Positions 60,260-64,000 of a DNA stretch of 64,000 bases are shown here, piece after piece (the stretch's first letter is position 1; the number at the start of each line of letters is the position of its first letter). The notes under the pieces are model-generated. The model was not told the DNA's origin. It worked only from the letters and a program-made list of their open reading frames with translations, and made no database searches. A program made the position numbers and the translations under genes. Origin of the DNA: Cellulophaga sp. BC115SP (GTDB lineage Bacteria > Bacteroidota > Bacteroidia > Cytophagales > Spirosomataceae); contig NZ_JAAALB010000003.1 in NCBI RefSeq assembly GCF_009905545.1, forward strand, positions 248,001-312,000, in the 5' to 3' direction.

Positions 60260-60607
60260 AAAATACAATAGGATATAATGAAACAATCTTTTGAATGAAG
60301 GCTAAACTCGCTGTTTGTATATTTTGTTTAAGTAAATTTTTTATTAAAAATATTATATTTTATGCTTCCGATAACCTACTTGAGAAGGATAAGCATTTAT
60401 GAAAATATGTGTATATTGGGAGTTATTGCCTGTAAAAATTTTGCCTAATATTTTTTTGCAAAGATTTTGGATAAAAAAGTATTAGTCGTTTCGTTAAAGC
60501 TTACTCGGTCTGAGTATTCAATACCATTTTTCAAGCTATAATAAAGATAAGAAATATCCTCAAAGACTAAAAATAATCCCATTTTCTTACTACTAAAAGA
60601 CAAACTT
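60260..60607. other. divergent gap before the oxidoreductase pair
   Basis: 348 very AT-rich bases. I see no gene and no exact -7 box; promoters for both flanking genes must lie here. Confidence 0.35.
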
Positions 60608-61117
60608 ATGGAAAGACGTAATGCCTTAAAAAGTATGGCGATGCTCATCGGAGGAGCGATAGCCTTACCCGAGTGGGCAAATGGTTGGTCGACCAACTCT
60701 CTGACAACACAAAATTGGTTGCGTCCTAATTTAGCAAGTGTATTAAGCGAAGCAGTTGAAACCATTATCCCAAAAACTAATACGCCAGGGGCAAAAGACC
60801 TTGGTTTGGATACTTTTGTACAAAAAATGATCGTCGATTGCTACTCTAAGGAAGTGCAATCAGCTTTTGCCAAAGGTATTGGTCAAATAGATGCTGTAGC
60901 GCAACAACAATATAGTAAACCATTCACGCAGCTCGATACTCCACAGCGAATAGAGTTATTGAAAGGCTTTGAAAAAGGTGCCGAAACCAAAGATTTTTAT
61001 GGTTTGCTTAAAGGTTTAACGGTTCGTGGTTATCTCAATTCTGAGTATGTGATGACCAACATCACACATTATGAAATGGTACCAGGTAGATACCATGGAT
61101 GTGTAAAAGTAAAATAA
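60608..61117 (+). CDS. gluconate 2-dehydrogenase subunit 3 family protein
   Basis: A 169-residue protein. The N-terminus MERRNALKSMAMLIGGAIAL has an RR and a hydrophobic stretch of Tat type. The family block IIPKTNTPGAKDLGLDTFVQ and the end YVMTNITHYEMVPGRYHGCV match subunit 3 of gluconate 2-dehydrogenase, which helps the catalytic GMC subunit fold or be exported. The GMC oxidoreductase gene starts 128 bases later, the usual pairing. No cytochrome subunit gene is adjacent. Confidence 0.88.
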   Translation: MERRNALKSMAMLIGGAIALPEWANGWSTNSLTTQNWLRPNLASVLSEAVETIIPKTNTPGAKDLGLDTFVQKMIVDCYSKEVQSAFAKGIGQIDAVAQQQYSKPFTQLDTPQRIELLKGFEKGAETKDFYGLLKGLTVRGYLNSEYVMTNITHYEMVPGRYHGCVKVK

Positions 61118-61245
61118 GTAATAAGGCTTTCGGCAATGAGCTGTGGGCGTTCGGCAAAAATGCCTCTATGATTTAAACAGAAGCGCTTTTTAGACATAAA
61201 TCTGTAAGCCGAATCCCGACAGCTCTTCAAATAATCATTGATTCC

Positions 61246-62958
61246 ATGAGTAATTTTAATATAGATAGTACAAAAAATAGAACCTACGATGCCATTGTAA
61301 TTGGCTCAGGTATTAGCGGTGGCTGGGCAGCCAAAGAATTAACAGGAAAAGGCTTACGTACGTTGGTGCTCGAACGTGGGCGAGATGTACGTCATGTAGT
61401 AGATTATCCGACCACGATGTTACAGCCTTGGGAATTTGAACACAGAGGGCAATTGCCTTATGAAATCAAACAAGAAAATCCAATTGTAAGTAAATGTTAT
61501 GCTTTTTACGAAGGCACAACGCAGTTTTTTGCCAAAGATAAAGAACATCCTTATGTACAAGAAAAGCCTTTTGATTGGATTAGAGGTTATCAAGTAGGTG
61601 GAAAATCGTTACTATGGGCACGCCAAACGCAACGTTGGAGTAATTTCGACTTTGAAGGGCCAGCACGTGATGGCTTTGCGGTAGATTGGCCTATTCGTTA
61701 TAACGACTTGGCGCCTTGGTATAGTTATGTCGAAAAATTTGCAGGTATTACAGGCAATAAAGACGGTTTGGATACACTTCCAGATGGTGAGTTTTTACCA
61801 CCTCACGATTTGAACTGTGTCGAGAAGTATTTCAAGGAACAAGTTTCCAAAAATTACAAAGACCGCCATATCATTATTGGTCGTGCGGCGCATATTACCA
61901 AAGCACAACCAATTCACTTGCAACAAGGTCGTGCGCAGTGTCAGCATCGTACTATTTGTGAGAGAGGTTGTCCATTTGGGGGATATTTTAGTAGTAACGC
62001 CTCAACAATACCTTGGGCAATGAAAACGGGTAAAATGACACTTCGCCCTGATTCGGTGGTTCACTCGATTATTTATGACGAGAAAAAAGGTAAAGCAACG
62101 GGCGTAAGAGTAATTGATGCGAACACCAAAGAAATGATTGAGTTTTATGCTAAAATCATTTTTGTGAATGCCGCAGCGCTGAACACCAATTTGATTTTGT
62201 TGAACTCTACCTCAAATCGTTTCCAAAATGGTTTGGGTAACGACAGTGGCGTTTTGGGTAAATATGTGGCTTTCCACAATTACCGTGCGCGTGTGTCAGG
62301 CGAGTATGATGGATTATTGGATTCAACAACCGATGGTCGTCGTCCGAACAGTGGTTATATCCCTCGTTTCCGTAATGTGTATAAACAAGAAACGGACTTC
62401 TTGCGTGGATATGCCGCAGGTTTTGATGGCCGCCGTATAGAGTATAACAGCAGCGAAGGTATCGGAGAAGATTTGAAAGCAAATCTTGGAAAGGTAACAC
62501 GTGGGGCGTGGAGCGTAGGTTCGCACATGATGGGCGAGACTATCCCGAAAGAATCCAATTATGTTGCACTCGACAAAGCATTGAAAGACCCTTATGGTAT
62601 TCCGCAATTGCGTATTGCTGTAGGTTATGATGATAATGACGAAAAGATGGTCAAAGATTACTTGCAACAAATGACAGATATGTTTGAAAAAGCAGGTTTT
62701 AAAAATATCAAGACCTATGATTCAAAACAAGCTGCTGGTTTGGATATTCACGAAATGGGTGGTGTGCGTATGGGTAAAGACCCTAAAACCTCGATGCTCA
62801 ATAAGTGGAATCAAATGCACGCTTGTAAAAACGTATTTGTCACCGATGGTGCATCGATGACATCAACCTCAACGCAAAACCCATCATTGACTTACATGGC
62901 GATGACAGCTCGTGCAGCCGACTACGCCGTAAAACAAATGAGAATGGGTAATTTATAA
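61246..62958 (+). CDS. GMC-family oxidoreductase
   Basis: A 570-residue flavoenzyme. The FAD-binding loop is DAIVIGSGISGGWAAKELTG (about 13-32), followed by LVLERGRDVRHV. The GMC C-terminal domain (about 430-570) ends with FVTDGASMTSTSTQNPSLTY and MAMTARAADYA, where the Asn and neighbouring residues form the active site. A Cys-rich loop CQHRTICERGCPFGGYFSSN (about residues 229-248) is typical of the sugar- or alcohol-dehydrogenase branch that pairs with subunit 3. The substrate, probably a sugar or polyol, cannot be told. No signal peptide is seen, so export may rely on subunit 3. Confidence 0.9.
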   Translation: MSNFNIDSTKNRTYDAIVIGSGISGGWAAKELTGKGLRTLVLERGRDVRHVVDYPTTMLQPWEFEHRGQLPYEIKQENPIVSKCYAFYEGTTQFFAKDKEHPYVQEKPFDWIRGYQVGGKSLLWARQTQRWSNFDFEGPARDGFAVDWPIRYNDLAPWYSYVEKFAGITGNKDGLDTLPDGEFLPPHDLNCVEKYFKEQVSKNYKDRHIIIGRAAHITKAQPIHLQQGRAQCQHRTICERGCPFGGYFSSNASTIPWAMKTGKMTLRPDSVVHSIIYDEKKGKATGVRVIDANTKEMIEFYAKIIFVNAAALNTNLILLNSTSNRFQNGLGNDSGVLGKYVAFHNYRARVSGEYDGLLDSTTDGRRPNSGYIPRFRNVYKQETDFLRGYAAGFDGRRIEYNSSEGIGEDLKANLGKVTRGAWSVGSHMMGETIPKESNYVALDKALKDPYGIPQLRIAVGYDDNDEKMVKDYLQQMTDMFEKAGFKNIKTYDSKQAAGLDIHEMGGVRMGKDPKTSMLNKWNQMHACKNVFVTDGASMTSTSTQNPSLTYMAMTARAADYAVKQMRMGNL

Positions 62959-62979
62959 GCTTATCCAAAAACACTTTTT

Positions 62980-63012
62980 AGCCCAATACACTGGTTGTAT
63001 TGGGCTTTTTGT
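62980..63012 (+). terminator. intrinsic terminator of the GMC oxidoreductase gene
   Basis: AGCCCAATAC (62980-62989) pairs with GTATTGGGCT (62997-63006), followed by five T. Confidence 0.9.
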
Positions 63013-63142
63013 TTTACTGCAAAAGAATAATATTTGTAAAAAAAGTCACTAGACAGTTGTAAAATCTACTCAATTCGCTCAACTCCTGACTTTACCCGCC
63101 AAATAGCATACAAAAACCAACTACTTAAAACTGTTTTTTTCT

Positions 63143-63150
63143 TAATTTCG
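63143..63150 (+). promoter_or_regulatory. possible -7 box of the M1 peptidase gene
   Basis: TAATTTCG differs at one base from TAnnTTTG and lies 30 bases before the ATG at 63181. Confidence 0.35.
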
Positions 63151-63180
63151 TCAAAAACATTTTTCACCAACAAATCGACC

Positions 63181-64000
63181 ATGAAAAAAATACTGTTGAT
63201 TTTTTCTGGCTTGGTTGCTTTCTCTAATTTAGGGGCTTTGGCACAACAAACTGCCAACCCTTATAACGGCAACAAGCGTTTTGAACAACTAGGCACTGAC
63301 TTGCCTACGCCAAACTCGTATCGTACTGCATCGGGTGCGCCTGGCAAGGACTATTTCCAACAACGTGCTGATTATGACATCAAAGTAGAACTAGACGATA
63401 TTCAACGTAAAATCACTGGTTCTGAAACTATCACGTATTTCAATAACTCTCCTGATGAGCTTCGTTACCTTTGGTTACAATTAGACCAAAACCTATTTAA
63501 GGAGGATGCCATCGGTAATACTACCAAAACAGGTGGTTTAGGTCCGCAAGCTAGTACAGCTCAATTCAAAAATTTGACTGATCCTAAAAAGTACGGTTAT
63601 AACATTACATCGGTTCGTGATGCTAAAGGTGGTAATTTACCTTACACGATCAACAACACGATGATGCGTATTGATTTGCCTACGCCATTGAAGTCTGGTG
63701 CTAGTGTTTCTTTCTCGATTGACTGGAATTACTTGATTACTGAGTACTATGGTCGTTCGGGTTATGAATATTATGCGAAAGATGGCAATTGTAATTACTT
63801 CATCGCACACTGGTTCCCTCGTATGGCTGTGTACAATGACGTATATGGTTGGCAACACAAGCAATTCTTGGGTCAAGGTGAGTTTACTTTGAACTTTGGT
63901 AACTACAAAGTAGCTATCACAGCGCCAAACGATCACGTAATTGGTGCTTCAGGTGAATTGCAAAACCCCACTCAAGTATTGTCAACCGAACAGTTGAAGC
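63181..64000 (+). CDS. M1-family metallopeptidase, N-terminal part, cut by the window edge
   Basis: 273 codons are visible before the right edge. A signal peptide (MKKILLIFSGLVAFSNLGALAQ) is followed by FEQLGTDLPTPNSYRTASG, YDIKVELDDIQRKITGSETI and YFNNSPDELRYLWLQLDQNL, the N-terminal beta-domain of M1 aminopeptidases. FIAHWFPRMAVYNDVYGWQHKQFLG is also typical of Bacteroidota members. The HExxH zinc site would lie beyond the window. Probably a periplasmic or outer-membrane-associated aminopeptidase. Confidence 0.85.
   Translation, partial: MKKILLIFSGLVAFSNLGALAQQTANPYNGNKRFEQLGTDLPTPNSYRTASGAPGKDYFQQRADYDIKVELDDIQRKITGSETITYFNNSPDELRYLWLQLDQNLFKEDAIGNTTKTGGLGPQASTAQFKNLTDPKKYGYNITSVRDAKGGNLPYTINNTMMRIDLPTPLKSGASVSFSIDWNYLITEYYGRSGYEYYAKDGNCNYFIAHWFPRMAVYNDVYGWQHKQFLGQGEFTLNFGNYKVAITAPNDHVIGASGELQNPTQVLSTEQLK

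Overview
This 64 kb window is AT-rich chromosomal DNA of a Bacteroidota bacterium, most likely an aerobic member of the Cytophagales. The evidence is the many promoter-like TAnnTTTG boxes, the lipid-anchored TamL beside TamB, a Wzi-like capsule barrel, DUF3570/DUF4266 proteins, a Rho with a long N-terminal extension and a CcmE of the CxxxY type. I saw no tRNA, rRNA, CRISPR array, prophage or insertion sequence.

Layout. 1-2.2 kb: the end of a repeat-helical protein, a lipoprotein and a secreted protein. 2.5-5.0 kb: a MarR-family regulator and a long acyl-CoA dehydrogenase; two operator pairs with the same 48 bp spacing lie in front of the two genes. 5.3-10.2 kb: rplS (L19), bifunctional NAD(P)HX repair enzyme, and feoA-feoB. 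10.6-15.9 kb: cytochrome c maturation genes (ccmB, a CcmC-like gene, a CcmD-like gene, ccmE, ccmF and a small membrane protein). 16.2-25.6 kb: a CBS/CorC membrane protein, menF and a YdiI-like menI (menaquinone), a histidine phosphatase, a LytS/LytTR two-component pair, an AI-2E-family transporter and an OmpR-type regulator. 25.9-33.5 kb: surface and polysaccharide genes (GHL10-like lipoprotein, Wzi-like barrel, two glycosyltransferases, sugar-nucleotide epimerase). 33.7-42.0 kb: tamB-tamL and a LolA-like periplasmic protein.

42.2-47.5 kb: triple tandem intergenic repeat, then a periplasmic redox cluster (DUF3570 barrel, DsbD-alpha-like protein, DUF4266 lipoprotein, ApbE flavin transferase, thioredoxin-like protein, two Rieske lipoproteins). 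47.5-50.8 kb: a small Cys-rich protein, an S41 protease, an SGNH-fold protein lacking its nucleophile, and a barrel protein. 51.1-53.0 kb: an ECF sigma factor overlapping a gene whose product has a cytoplasmic head, one membrane helix, a coiled coil and an outer-membrane-type barrel. This matches the architecture of dual-membrane-spanning anti-sigma factors. 53.1-55.3 kb: a probable structured small RNA with its own promoter and terminator, then rho.

55.8-59.2 kb: a sulfide module (Crp/Fnr regulator, type II sulfide:quinone oxidoreductase, two YeeE/YedE-type transporters), with near-identical Crp-like boxes before the quinone reductase and the transporter genes. 59.8-64 kb: an unknown conserved protein, a gluconate-dehydrogenase subunit 3/GMC oxidoreductase pair and the start of an M1 metallopeptidase.

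The points most worth following are the sigma/anti-sigma pair, the small RNA candidate, the MarR operator pairs, the Rieske/ApbE/DUF4266 cluster and the Crp boxes of the sulfide module. All family assignments come from reading motifs by eye; no database search was run.
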